A DNA stretch of 64,000 nucleotides from Paracoccus subflavus. GTDB taxonomy: Bacteria; Pseudomonadota; Alphaproteobacteria; Rhodobacterales; Rhodobacteraceae. How positions within the stretch are numbered: the stretch's first letter is position 1; each line of letters starts with the position of its first letter. The position numbers and the translations under genes are program-made. The stretch spans positions 1 to 64,000 of the forward strand of contig NZ_SISK01000007.1 of assembly GCF_004310345.1 (NCBI RefSeq). The letters are read 5' to 3'. The notes below the pieces were generated by a model. The model searched no databases. It was not told the DNA's origin and saw only the letters and a list, made by a program, of their open reading frames with translations. Below are positions 18,397 to 27,190 of this stretch, piece by piece.

Positions 18397-20421
18397 TCAG
18401 CCGATCCGGCCGCCGTCCTGCTTGGTAATCGCCACGACGGCGGGGCGCACCGGCATCGCATCGTCGAAATCCGGCCAGCGGGTTGACAGATCCTCGTAAT
18501 AGGACGGACGGCCATGGCCTTCCCAGTCATCGCCGCCATCGGCGGGGTGCTGGACCGCGACAAAGAAGGTGGTCATGTCATCGGTCATGCAGGGGCCGCA
18601 AAGTTCCGCGCCCACCGGCACGCGATAGAACAGGCGCGAGGTGCCGCGCGCCGACCCCTCGGTATCGACCGCCCACAAACCATCGGTGCGGCCGGTATCA
18701 GACGGCGAATTGCCGTCGGTCGAAACCCACAGCCGGCCATCGGTATCGACCGCGCAGTTGTCGGGCATCCCGAACCAGCCGTTCGCGGTTGTTTCCGTAG
18801 AAAACGTGGCCCCGACCTCGGCGATGCTGGGATCGCCGCACTTCACCAGGATTTCCCAGGTGCCGGTGGTGGCGGTGAAATCGCCCTCGCCTTCGATGAT
18901 CTCGATGATGTGGCCGAAGGCATTGTCCACGCGAGGATTGGCGGCGTTGGCTTCCTCGCGGCGGGTGTTGTTCGTCAGCATGACATAGGCACGCCCGGTG
19001 GTGGGGTTCGGCTGAATGTCTTCGGGCCGGTCCATGGGCGTCGCCTCCAGAAGATCGGCGGCGCGGCGGGTTTCGATCAGCACGTCGGCCTGGGATTGGA
19101 ACCCGTTCTCGGCGGTCAACGGGCCTTCGCCATGGACCAGCGGCAGCCATTCGATGCGGCCATCGTCATGGAAGCGGGCGACATACAGGGTGCCCTCGTC
19201 CAGCAGGTCCATGTTGGCGGCGCGGTCATCGGGGTTATAGGCGCCGGCCGTCACGAACTTGTAGACGTAATCGAAGCGTTCGTCGTCCCCCAGATAAAAG
19301 ACCACGCGGCCATCCTTGGCGACCACGCTTTCGGCCCCCTCATGCTTGAAACGGCCAAGGGCAGTGCGCTTCCGGGGCGCCGAGGCGGGATCCATCACGT
19401 CCACCTCGACGATCCAGCCAAAGCGGTTCGGCTCGTTCGGGTCTTTCGAGACATCGAAACGGTCATGAAAGTTGCCCCAGGCATAGGTCGCATCGGGAAC
19501 GCCCAGGCGTTCGTAATTTGCGGCCTCGGCGTGGCCTTCGGGCAGGGTGCCGATGAAATACCCGTGGAAATTTTCCTCGGCCATGATGTAGGTGCCCCAG
19601 GGGGTCACACCGCCCGCGCAGTTGTTGACGGTGCCCAGCACCTTGCGGCCCGAGGGATCGGCCACGGTTTGCAGGCGCGCATGACCTGCGGCGGGGCCGG
19701 TGATTTCCATTTCCGTCTTTGCCGTGATGCGGCGGTTCAGCGCGCCGTCCAGCACCGGCTGCCATTTGCCGTCCACCTTGCGGATTTCGATGACGGTGCC
19801 GCCATGGGCCGCCATCTCGATGTTCACGCGCGATTCATCGGCCTCGGAAACCTCGATTTCCTGTGTCGATGTGACGGTGCCGTCTTCGGCGGTTTCTTCC
19901 ACCGTGCGAATGGTGACGATCCCGGGGAACATCAGATGTTCGTTGGTGTATTCGTGGTTCACGACCAGCAGGCCCCGGTCGTCGGCGCCGTCCAGCGGGA
20001 TGAAGCCCACGAAGTCGTTGTTATAGCCGAACTGGCGTTCCTGCGCGGACTCGGACTGGTTCAGCGGATCGAAGTCGGGCGCATCGGCGAACACCTTGTC
20101 GCCCCAACGCAGCAGCACGTCGGCGTCGTATCCCTCGGCAACATGGTGATCGGCGTCCACGCCTGCCGTAACCTCGGGAAAATCGAAGGCCGAGCCATCG
20201 ACCCCCTGGGCCCGCGCCGCGTCTGCCGACAGCAGCGCGATGGGGCTGACCGTGGCCGAGATCGCCGCCACCGCCATCGAGCCCCGCAGAAAGCCGCGGC
20301 GCGAAAAGCGGGCGGCGATGATTTCGCCCATCGTCGGATTCCGGGTCGGGTTCAGGCCCGGACCCTCCGCATCTTCCAGCCGGCTGGTGCGAAAGACATG
20401 GTTGTTCTGCTGGTCACGCAT
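18397..20421 (-). CDS. phoX: PhoX-family alkaline phosphatase
   Basis: 674 residues. Tat signal with FSRRGFLRGSMAVAA (about 39-53) for export of the folded metalloenzyme to the periplasm, followed by the PhoX (DUF839) beta-propeller. Typical stretches are VVNHEYTNEHLMFPG, NCAGGVTPWGTYIMAEENFHGYF and the final WVSTDGN. PhoX uses calcium and iron and releases phosphate from phosphomonoesters. ATG 20421 is preceded by CAGGAG; longer in-frame versions have no ribosome site. A Pho-box-like repeat lies 51-79 nt upstream, in keeping with phosphate control. Confidence 0.92.
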   Translation of the reverse strand: MRDQQNNHVFRTSRLEDAEGPGLNPTRNPTMGEIIAARFSRRGFLRGSMAVAAISATVSPIALLSADAARAQGVDGSAFDFPEVTAGVDADHHVAEGYDADVLLRWGDKVFADAPDFDPLNQSESAQERQFGYNNDFVGFIPLDGADDRGLLVVNHEYTNEHLMFPGIVTIRTVEETAEDGTVTSTQEIEVSEADESRVNIEMAAHGGTVIEIRKVDGKWQPVLDGALNRRITAKTEMEITGPAAGHARLQTVADPSGRKVLGTVNNCAGGVTPWGTYIMAEENFHGYFIGTLPEGHAEAANYERLGVPDATYAWGNFHDRFDVSKDPNEPNRFGWIVEVDVMDPASAPRKRTALGRFKHEGAESVVAKDGRVVFYLGDDERFDYVYKFVTAGAYNPDDRAANMDLLDEGTLYVARFHDDGRIEWLPLVHGEGPLTAENGFQSQADVLIETRRAADLLEATPMDRPEDIQPNPTTGRAYVMLTNNTRREEANAANPRVDNAFGHIIEIIEGEGDFTATTGTWEILVKCGDPSIAEVGATFSTETTANGWFGMPDNCAVDTDGRLWVSTDGNSPSDTGRTDGLWAVDTEGSARGTSRLFYRVPVGAELCGPCMTDDMTTFFVAVQHPADGGDDWEGHGRPSYYEDLSTRWPDFDDAMPVRPAVVAITKQDGGRIG

Positions 20422-20471
20422 GGCGCTCTCCTGGCTGTTCTGGGCCGTTCTGGCCATCACCGCAGCGATTA

Positions 20472-20500
20472 GGATGACAATGCGACAAAGATGCGTCAAA
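20472..20500 (-). promoter_or_regulatory. Pho-box-like direct repeat upstream of phoX
   Basis: On the minus strand two 11-mers lie head to tail: TTTGACGCATC (20500-20490) and TTTGTCGCATT (20489-20479). They are identical at 9 of 11 positions and are followed by GTCATCC (20478-20472). The 11-nt period and TGTC/TGAC cores are those of PhoB sites. The position upstream of a phosphatase gene supports the call. Confidence 0.6.
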
Positions 20501-20551
20501 CAGGAAACAGTTTCTTGAAACCTGTCCGCCGGCTGCCCGCTGGAATCTCGC

Positions 20552-21478
20552 TCAGACGTCCAGGCACCAGCGCATGATCGCCTTTTGCGCATGAAGGCGG
20601 TTCTCGGCCTCGTCCCAGACGACGGAATGGGGGCCGTCCATCACGGCGCTTGTCACCTCATCCTCGCGATGGGCGGGCAGGCAGTGCATGAACAGCGAAT
20701 CCGGCTTGGCACGGGCCATCAGCGCCTCGTTCACCTGATAGCCGCGCAACTGGTTGTGGCGGCGCTCCTTGGCAGATTGGGGATCGTGCATGCTGACCCA
20801 GGTATCGGCCAGAACCAGATCCGCCCCTTCCAGGGCGCGGGCCGGATCACGCTCGATGATGGCATCGACGCCCTGGCCGCGGGCAAAATCCAGCGCCTCG
20901 CGTTCCGGGTCCAGCGGCGGGGGTCCGCTGAAGGTGAAATTGTAGCCGAACTGACCCGCGCCATGGATCACGCTGGCGCAGACGTTGTTGCCGTCGCCCA
21001 CCCAGACCACCTTGCGGCCCGTGATCGGGCCGCGATGTTCCTCAAAGGTCATCACGTCGGCCATGATCTGGCAGGGATGGGTGCGGTTGGTCAGGCCGTT
21101 GATGACCGGCACCGTTGCGTATTCCGCCATTTCCAGCAGGGTCGCCTCCTCGAAAGTGCGGATCATGATCAGATCGACATAGCGCGACAGCACGCGGGCG
21201 GTATCGGCGATCGTTTCGCCATGGCCCAACTGCATTTCCGACCCCGACAGGACCATGGTCTGCCCGCCCATCTGGCGCACGCCGACGTCAAAGCTGACGC
21301 GTGTGCGGGTCGAGGGCTTTTCGAAGATCAGCGCGACCATGCGGCCCGCCAGCGGCTGGTCGTCGTCGGGCGCGCCCTTGGGGCGATGGTTGCGGGCGGT
21401 CTTCATGGCAAGCGCCTGGTCGATGATCGACCGCAGATCCGCCTTGCCGGTGGTATGAATGTCCAGAAAATGCTTCAT
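20552..21478 (-). CDS. argF: Ornithine carbamoyltransferase
   Basis: 308 residues. Makes citrulline from ornithine and carbamoyl phosphate in arginine synthesis. The carbamoyl-phosphate motif STRTR is in [22 protein letters not shown] lies in the hinge, and FMHCLPAHR is the ornithine-site motif. ATG 21478 is the only plausible start; its ribosome site (GAGAG) is weak. It follows argD on the same strand after a 180-nt gap. Confidence 0.97.
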   Translation of the reverse strand: MKHFLDIHTTGKADLRSIIDQALAMKTARNHRPKGAPDDDQPLAGRMVALIFEKPSTRTRVSFDVGVRQMGGQTMVLSGSEMQLGHGETIADTARVLSRYVDLIMIRTFEEATLLEMAEYATVPVINGLTNRTHPCQIMADVMTFEEHRGPITGRKVVWVGDGNNVCASVIHGAGQFGYNFTFSGPPPLDPEREALDFARGQGVDAIIERDPARALEGADLVLADTWVSMHDPQSAKERRHNQLRGYQVNEALMARAKPDSLFMHCLPAHREDEVTSAVMDGPHSVVWDEAENRLHAQKAIMRWCLDV

Positions 21479-21658
21479 CTTTGTAGCTCTCGCGGTTTGA
21501 GCAAGGAAGCCCGGTCGGGCAGCCAGGGTCAAGAGGGGGGCCTGCCCCGTCGCGCGGGGCGATACCCCGATGTGTTCCCAAGAAGAAGCTGTCGTCGGCA
21601 CGTGCCCCGGCAACGCAACGCATCCGCGCCGCCGTTGCCGTTCCGGTGCCTTGTCCGC

Positions 21659-22825
21659 TCAGGCAAGGCTTGCCGCCGCCCGGTCAAGCCGGTCCACGGC
21701 CTCGGCGATCTCGGCGTCGGTGATGTTCAGCGGCGGCAGCAGGCGCAGGGTATTGTCGGCAGCAGGCACGGTCAGCAGGTGCTGAGCATAGCTGGCCGTG
21801 ACCAGATCGGTCGGCGCGACCTTGCACTTCAGCCCCAGCATCAGGCCCTGCCCCCGGACACTCTCAAAAACATCTGGATGCGCGGCGACCAGGCCCTCCA
21901 GCCTTTGCCGGAACAGGGCCGCCTTGCGGTTCACCTCGGCCAGGAAGGCGTCGTCGGCCACGATCTCCATCACTCGCGCCCCTACCGCACAGGCCAGCGG
22001 GTTGCCGCCATAGGTGGACCCGTGCGTGCCTGCGACCATGCCGGCGGCGGCCTTTTCGGTCGCCAGCACCGCGCCCAGCGGAAAGCCGCCGCCGATACCC
22101 TTGGCGATCATCATGATATCAGGCGCGATGCCCGCATATTCATGCGCGAACAGACGGCCTGTCCGGCCCATGCCGCACTGGACCTCGTCCAGCACCAGCA
22201 GCGCGCCGGACTGGTCGCACATGTCGCGCAGGCCGCGCAGGCATGTGTCGGGCAACGGACGGATGCCCCCCTCGCCCTGGACGGGCTCGATCATGACAGC
22301 GGCGGTATGGTCGCCAAGGGCGGCGCGAAGGGCATCGTGATCGCCCCAGGGCAGTTGGCGGAAGCCGGGCATCAGGGGACCAAAGCCCTTGGTCATCTTT
22401 TCCGACCCCGCCGCCGCGATGGCGCCGGTAGAGCGGCCATGGAACGCCCCCTCGAAGGTCAGGATCTCGGTGCGGCCCTCGCCCTTGTCATGCCAGTATT
22501 TGCGAACCATCTTGATCGCCAGTTCGGCGGCCTCGGTCCCGGAATTGGTCAGAAACACCGTGTCGGCAAAGGTATGTTCCACCAACAGGTCGGCCAGCCG
22601 TTCCTGCTGGGGGATCTGGTACAGGTTCGAGACATGCCAGATCTTGCCCGCCTGTTCGGTCAGCGCAGCCACCAGATCCGGGTTCGCATGGCCCAGCACA
22701 TTCACCGCGATCCCCGATCCCAGATCCAGATATCGGCTGCCGTCCGTGGCGATGGCCCAGGTTCCCTCGCCCCGCTCAAAGGAAATGGGCGCGCGGTTAT
22801 AGGTCGGCAGGACGTGCGAAATCAT
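21659..22825 (-). CDS. argD: Acetylornithine aminotransferase
   Basis: 388 residues. PLP-dependent class III aminotransferase acting in arginine (and possibly lysine) synthesis. Motifs: [13 protein letters not shown], the FHGRSTGA loop, [15 protein letters not shown], and the PLP lysine in [13 protein letters not shown] 22825 has GGAG 6 nt upstream. argD and argF are linked in many alphaproteobacteria. Confidence 0.95.
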   Translation of the reverse strand: MISHVLPTYNRAPISFERGEGTWAIATDGSRYLDLGSGIAVNVLGHANPDLVAALTEQAGKIWHVSNLYQIPQQERLADLLVEHTFADTVFLTNSGTEAAELAIKMVRKYWHDKGEGRTEILTFEGAFHGRSTGAIAAAGSEKMTKGFGPLMPGFRQLPWGDHDALRAALGDHTAAVMIEPVQGEGGIRPLPDTCLRGLRDMCDQSGALLVLDEVQCGMGRTGRLFAHEYAGIAPDIMMIAKGIGGGFPLGAVLATEKAAAGMVAGTHGSTYGGNPLACAVGARVMEIVADDAFLAEVNRKAALFRQRLEGLVAAHPDVFESVRGQGLMLGLKCKVAPTDLVTASYAQHLLTVPAADNTLRLLPPLNITDAEIAEAVDRLDRAAASLA

Positions 22826-22966
22826 AGGGGGCTCCCCGATTGGCAAAGACGGATTGTAAGGACAGACGGAATCGGACGGTGACGAGGCGTCAACGTCGCG
22901 GACGGGCGAGGATTGCGGTCCGGGCGATCATGGTCCGGCCATAGCGCCGAATCGGCGTCCATGCAA

Positions 22967-23800
22967 TCACGCTTTCATCCGATAGCCGGTTTTCAGCCAG
23001 CGCCAGGCCAGCCACAGCACCGCGGCCACGCAAGCCGTGCAGACGACCGCCCCGCGCCAGACCGGTGCATCGCTGGTGCCGGTCACGCCATAGCGGGCGC
23101 CGTCGATCAGGTAGAAAACCGGGTTCCAGTGCGACAGGGTGCGGAACGGTTCCGGCAGGGCCTCGACGGAATAGAAGGTGCCCGACAGAAACGACAGCGG
23201 CGTGATGACGAAATTGGTGATCGCGGCCATCTGATCGAACTTCTGCGCCAGAATGCCGGCCAGCACCCCCAGGCCCCCCAGCAGCAACGCGGCCAGCAGG
23301 ATGAACAGACCCGTCCAGGCGGGGTGGGCGATTCCCTGCCCCGTCACCAGCACCATGCCCGTTCCGATCACGGCAGCCACCAGCCCGGCGCGCGCCACCG
23401 ACCCCGCCAGATACCCTGCCAGCAGCTCGCCCGCCGACAAGGGCGGCATGAGCGTATCGACGATGTTGCCCTGCACCTTTGCCGATGTGATCGAGCTTGA
23501 GGTATTGGCGAAGGCGTTCTGGATGACCGTCATCATCAGGATGCCCGGCCCCAGAAAGACCAGATAGGGCAGGCCCATCACCTGCCCCCGCCCCTGCCCC
23601 AGGGCCAGCGCGAAGACCAGAACGAACAACGCCGCCGTCATCAGCGGGGCAAAGACCGTCTGCTGCCAGACGGCCATGAAGCGCATCACCTCGCGCCGGG
23701 CAAGGGTCCACAGCCCCAGCCAGTTCACGCGGCCGAAACGGCGGACGCCCATTTGGGCGCCTTCGGGAACGATCCGGCGGGGTGACGAAAATGGGGGCAT
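22967..23800 (-). CDS. ABC-2 type transporter permease
   Basis: 277 residues with about six membrane helices. The N-terminal WTLARREVMRFMAVWQQTVFAPLM and central NSFGGSI-like region FANTSSSITSAKVQGNIVDTL followed by PPLSAGELLAGYLAG are typical of ABC-2 drug/polysaccharide exporter permeases. ATG 23800 has AAGGA 7 nt upstream. No ATP-binding partner is encoded in the window beside it, which is odd because the two are normally adjacent. The cargo is unknown. Confidence 0.86.
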   Translation of the reverse strand: MPPFSSPRRIVPEGAQMGVRRFGRVNWLGLWTLARREVMRFMAVWQQTVFAPLMTAALFVLVFALALGQGRGQVMGLPYLVFLGPGILMMTVIQNAFANTSSSITSAKVQGNIVDTLMPPLSAGELLAGYLAGSVARAGLVAAVIGTGMVLVTGQGIAHPAWTGLFILLAALLLGGLGVLAGILAQKFDQMAAITNFVITPLSFLSGTFYSVEALPEPFRTLSHWNPVFYLIDGARYGVTGTSDAPVWRGAVVCTACVAAVLWLAWRWLKTGYRMKA

Positions 23801-23916
23801 CCGGCGGTCCTTGAATTCTTGCACACTGGCCGCTAAATCTCGGCATCCCGTTTCTGACGGGGGCAATCGCAGGTTTCAAGATGGGGCGGCCGACGGACCC
23901 GCCCGGAAAGGCAGTC

Positions 23917-24525
23917 ATGTCCTGGACGGATGAACGGGTCGAAACGCTGAAGCGGATGTGGTCCGACGGCCAGTCGGCCAGCGCCATCGCCAAGGAACTG
24001 GGCGGCGTGACCCGGAACGCGGTCATCGGCAAGGTCCACCGCCTTGGCCTGTCGAACCGCAATGACGAACCCGAAGCCCCCGCGCCCGCCCCCGAGCCCG
24101 TTTCCGAAAAACCCGCGGATCGCAAGCCTGCCGCCGCCGCGCCACAGGCCGTCCGCCCCGAACCGCAGCCGGAGCAGGCCGTGGAACCTGCCGGCCCCGC
24201 CGAGGAACAGCCGTTGAGCCAGCCCAGCTTTTCCCCCGTCCCCCGCCGCCCCATCGTGCCTGCGGGTCAGCCCCTGCCGCCCCAGCCTTCGGCCAACGAG
24301 ATCAGCCCGGAAACGCTGGCCTCGGTCCGCGAAGTCGAAAAGCGCGCCCGCAAGCTGACCCTGATGGAATTGACGGAACGGACCTGCAAATGGCCGATCG
24401 GCGATCCCGCGACCGACAGGTTCTGGTTCTGCGGCCTGCCCAGCCAGGCTGGCAAACCCTATTGCGAGGCCCATGTCAGCGTGGCCTTTCAGCCGATGAG
24501 CTCACGCCGCGACCGGAGACGCTGA
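23917..24525 (+). CDS. gcrA: Cell cycle regulator GcrA
   Basis: 202 residues. Alphaproteobacterial transcription factor that acts with RNA polymerase sigma-70 at promoters methylated by CcrM at GANTC. The N-terminal DNA-binding part, MSWTDERVETLKRMWSDG, continues through AIAKELGG and VTRNAVIGKVHRLGL. A Pro/Ala/Glu-rich linker (about 48-140) leads to the C-terminal sigma-binding part with CKWPIGDP and FCGLPSQAGKPYCEAH. ATG 23917 is the start; upstream is the divergent ABC-2 permease. Confidence 0.96.
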   Translation: MSWTDERVETLKRMWSDGQSASAIAKELGGVTRNAVIGKVHRLGLSNRNDEPEAPAPAPEPVSEKPADRKPAAAAPQAVRPEPQPEQAVEPAGPAEEQPLSQPSFSPVPRRPIVPAGQPLPPQPSANEISPETLASVREVEKRARKLTLMELTERTCKWPIGDPATDRFWFCGLPSQAGKPYCEAHVSVAFQPMSSRRDRRR

Positions 24526-24580
24526 GCAGGCGCGCCCGACACAGGCAGTCCGGCCGCCGAACGGGTCGTTCCGGTCCGGA

Positions 24581-25033
24581 TCAACCTGCTTTTAGCGAAT
24601 GCAGAAAGGCATTGACCCGGCTGACATAGGCTTGGTGATCGTCGGTCCGGTTGCCCCAGTCGGCCAGCCAGTCGAACAGCGACGCGGCCTTGGGGTCCGA
24701 AAAGTGCATCTCCCACCCCTCGAACAGGCGCTCTGTGAGTGTTCCCTGATCGAGGATGGTCATGTTGAGATGCCGGTCATCGTCGCGGAGGATGTCAAGA
24801 AGCTGGAACACCTGTTGCCACGGTCCTTCCAGCCATTGAAAGAACATGCCGTTTTCATAGTGCAGGCACCCTGTCAGACCCCGCGTCCGGTTGCGATGCC
24901 GGGCCTTTTCCAGAATCTTGTCGATCCCTGCGGAATCCAGGTCCGGCTGTGCCATGCTGCGATAAAGGCAGTATCCCAGCTTGTTGTCGGTCGCAGGGCT
25001 CCAAAGGCGGTCTGCTGGCGAATGATCTTGCAC
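24581..25033 (-). CDS. BLUF-domain blue-light receptor
   Basis: 150 residues, a single-domain BLUF protein that senses blue light through bound FAD. Key residues are visible: Tyr24 (CLYRSMAQPDL), Asn48 in RHRNRTRGLTG, Gln66 in FFQWLEG, and the Trp107/Met109 region in FEGWEMHF. The start is GTG 25033; no ATG lies ahead of the domain. No output domain is attached, so it must act on a partner. The Pycsar-like gene upstream on the same strand is separated by 170 nt with an inverted repeat. Confidence 0.88.
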   Translation of the reverse strand: MQDHSPADRLWSPATDNKLGYCLYRSMAQPDLDSAGIDKILEKARHRNRTRGLTGCLHYENGMFFQWLEGPWQQVFQLLDILRDDDRHLNMTILDQGTLTERLFEGWEMHFSDPKAASLFDWLADWGNRTDDHQAYVSRVNAFLHSLKAG

Positions 25034-25121
25034 CGGCGGGCTTTCGTTTGGTGATTAGACACGGAAAGATTATGCGTTTTATGCACGAACTGCAACTGTA
25101 AGGATATTCAACATTGATCAA

Positions 25122-25144
25122 TTCGCCTTTTATGAAAAGGCGAA
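25122..25144. promoter_or_regulatory. AT-rich inverted repeat upstream of the BLUF gene
   Basis: TTCGCCTTTT (25122-25131), ATG loop, AAAAGGCGAA (25135-25144): a perfect 10-bp inverted repeat in an AT-rich island (about 25040-25145) that stands out in this GC-rich genome. It lies between the Pycsar-like stop and the BLUF start, on the promoter side of BLUF. It could be an operator or a weak terminator. A possible promoter for BLUF is TTGCAG-N17-TAATCT on the minus strand just downstream. Confidence 0.5.
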
Positions 25145-25203
25145 CGGATTGGGGGCAAACCGGGCGCCCGCGTCCCGGTTCCGGTTCCGGCATCAGTCTG
25201 CCG

Positions 25204-26985
25204 CTACTGCGCCAGTTGCCCGTAATCCAGCATCATATAGCGGGCGGGTTCGTTCTTGTCCGCGCTGCCTTCGTCGCTCATGATCAACAGCCGGGCCTCG
25301 CCTCCCAGGATGATCGAATCGATCGATTCCACATTGTTGAGATTGATCATGTCGGGCAGCGCGATCGGTTCGGGCTGCATGACGGGATTGCCGCTCCAGC
25401 GCCACATCTGGGAAAAACGGTTTCCTTCGTAACCCTCAAGCTCATTCACGATCAGGAACGAATCCAGAACTGGATCATAGCTGAGCGCGCGGATCCCGCC
25501 GCCCTGCAATTCCAGCATGATCGGCGCACCGAACCGGGGCGCGGCCTGCTGGTCGAACATCTCGTCCGGGTTTTCGATGACAGCGATCAGGCCGCGGCTG
25601 CCCGCCATCGGCGCGCGCAGGCCGACATACAGGTGTCCCGTCTCGGCCACATAGGCAAGGCCTTCGACATTTAACTGCGCCATGTCCAGATGTTCGCCCG
25701 TTTGCTCCAGCACCATTTCCCGCAACGCACGGTCGCCTGCCAGCGCGTCGCGCAATCCGCCATAGGACGCGATCTCGCCCACGCTGCTGCCGGAAATGCG
25801 AAACCGCAGCATCTGTTCGCGGTCGGCCTTGCGGTCGCCATCCTTGGTCAGCGAATGCGAGGTGGTGGCGTAAATCCTGCCCGACTGGTCGATAGACAAC
25901 CCCTCCAGATCGGTAAGCTTGCGGCCGAACGCACGCATCATCCGCACGTCCAGGCCGTTGTCCTCGACCAACATACCGCTTTCGTCGATGGTCAGCAGGT
26001 TCAAGGCCCGCGATGCCTCGTCCTCGACCACCAGCAGCCGCCCGTCGGGAAGCTGCTGCACGGCCGAGGGCTCATAGATGTCATCGAAGGCGCCGATGCC
26101 CATGTTGCGCAGCCTCAGGCCGGTATCGGCGGCAACCGGAACCACCGTCAGCCACAGCTTGAGCGCCAGAAAGGACAGGATCGTCGCCAGCAGGCCCCAG
26201 CGAAACACAGTATAGGACATGTTCAGCAGCCGGAACTTGCGATCAGCCGTCTGTCCCAGCCAATAGAGCTGATCGCTCATGCTGTGATAAATGCGGCCGC
26301 GATCCCGGATCAGCGCCTGCATCTCGGCCCAGTATTCATCGCGGCTCAGCCGTACGCGCTGCTCATAAATCAGCACGTTGCCGGGGCCTTCGCCGTTGTT
26401 GCCCTGACGGGCGCGCATCACATAGGCGCGCAGATCGCGCAGCCGCGCCTGTCGGCGCCGCACGGCACCCGCCCAGTCGCGCAGTCCGGAAAACAGGTCG
26501 CTGCGTTCGGGCGAGGCCGACAGCAGGGCAAAGGCAATGGACGCCGCAGCAGTGATCAGGAACACCCCGGCCGGAAACAGAAACGCAGGCGATGACGCGA
26601 AAATGAAGGCCCCCGAGATCATCAGCGCCGAGATGATGAACCCGTTCAGCGAGATCATGATGTTGGCCTTGGTGGCCGCCAGGGCGATGGTGTCCAATTC
26701 CGCGCGATAGCTGTTGCGGAACATCGTCTCGACCGCCTTTTCACTGCCGGGCTGCTTGAGCTTCTTTGCTTTCTTTTCCGTCCCGGCTGTTTCGATCAAA
26801 GGGTCAACCTCGGTAGCGGCCTGTTCCGCTGCCGCCCCGTTGTCACTGTCGATCGCGGCAGGAACTGCCCCGACCTCCTCTGCCCCGGGCGGCGAGGATT
26901 GTGGCGAGGGCTCGTCTTGCAGCGGCAGGGCCGGACCCGCCTCGGCCGCCGCGTCGTCGCGTTTCGACTTTTTGACCTTTGGCAT
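25204..26985 (-). CDS. Pycsar-effector-like TM domain fused to DUF3616-like beta-propeller
   Basis: 593 residues. Residues 1-85 are a charged, Ala/Glu-rich tail with KKAKKLKQ. Residues 86-281 match the DUF5706/PycTM pattern: SYRAELDTIALAATKANIMI leads into helices at about 107-129 and 133-157. A cytoplasmic helical part follows with EYWAEMQALIRDRGRIYHSM and YWLGQTADRKFRLL, then a third helix at about 259-281. PycTM proteins are membrane effectors of the Pycsar anti-phage system. Residues 300-593 look like a DUF3616 beta-propeller (LTDLEGLSIDQSGRIYATTS, LNVEGLAYVAETGHLYVGLR). With three helices and a cytosolic N-terminus it would lie in the periplasm. ATG 26985 follows GGGGAACAGGGA; GTG 27021 is an alternative. 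No cyclase is adjacent. Confidence 0.72.
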   Translation of the reverse strand: MPKVKKSKRDDAAAEAGPALPLQDEPSPQSSPPGAEEVGAVPAAIDSDNGAAAEQAATEVDPLIETAGTEKKAKKLKQPGSEKAVETMFRNSYRAELDTIALAATKANIMISLNGFIISALMISGAFIFASSPAFLFPAGVFLITAAASIAFALLSASPERSDLFSGLRDWAGAVRRRQARLRDLRAYVMRARQGNNGEGPGNVLIYEQRVRLSRDEYWAEMQALIRDRGRIYHSMSDQLYWLGQTADRKFRLLNMSYTVFRWGLLATILSFLALKLWLTVVPVAADTGLRLRNMGIGAFDDIYEPSAVQQLPDGRLLVVEDEASRALNLLTIDESGMLVEDNGLDVRMMRAFGRKLTDLEGLSIDQSGRIYATTSHSLTKDGDRKADREQMLRFRISGSSVGEIASYGGLRDALAGDRALREMVLEQTGEHLDMAQLNVEGLAYVAETGHLYVGLRAPMAGSRGLIAVIENPDEMFDQQAAPRFGAPIMLELQGGGIRALSYDPVLDSFLIVNELEGYEGNRFSQMWRWSGNPVMQPEPIALPDMINLNNVESIDSIILGGEARLLIMSDEGSADKNEPARYMMLDYGQLAQ

Positions 26986-27027
26986 TCCCTGTTCCCCACG
27001 CCCCTTGAGACACCGTGCCACAAATTC

Positions 27028-27050
27028 GTCATGAATATGTCATGGACATG
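27028..27050. promoter_or_regulatory. GTCATG repeats between the Pycsar-like gene and metG
   Basis: GTCATG occurs at 27028-27033 and 27039-27044, one helical turn (11 nt) apart, followed by GACATG (27045-27050), which forms an inverted pair with the second copy. It lies in the 205-nt divergent region. A dimeric regulator could bind here; chance cannot be excluded. Confidence 0.3.
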
Positions 27051-27190
27051 CTTATGCAAGGTCTGCCGATCGTTCTTGCGCGAAAGAAAGCTGACGGTGG
27101 ATGGCGGTCCGCCCCGAAAGGCCCGGATGCGCGGGACTTCCCCTTGTGTCCCATCGCGGCTACACAGGCGCCGACCCAAAGGACGCGACC

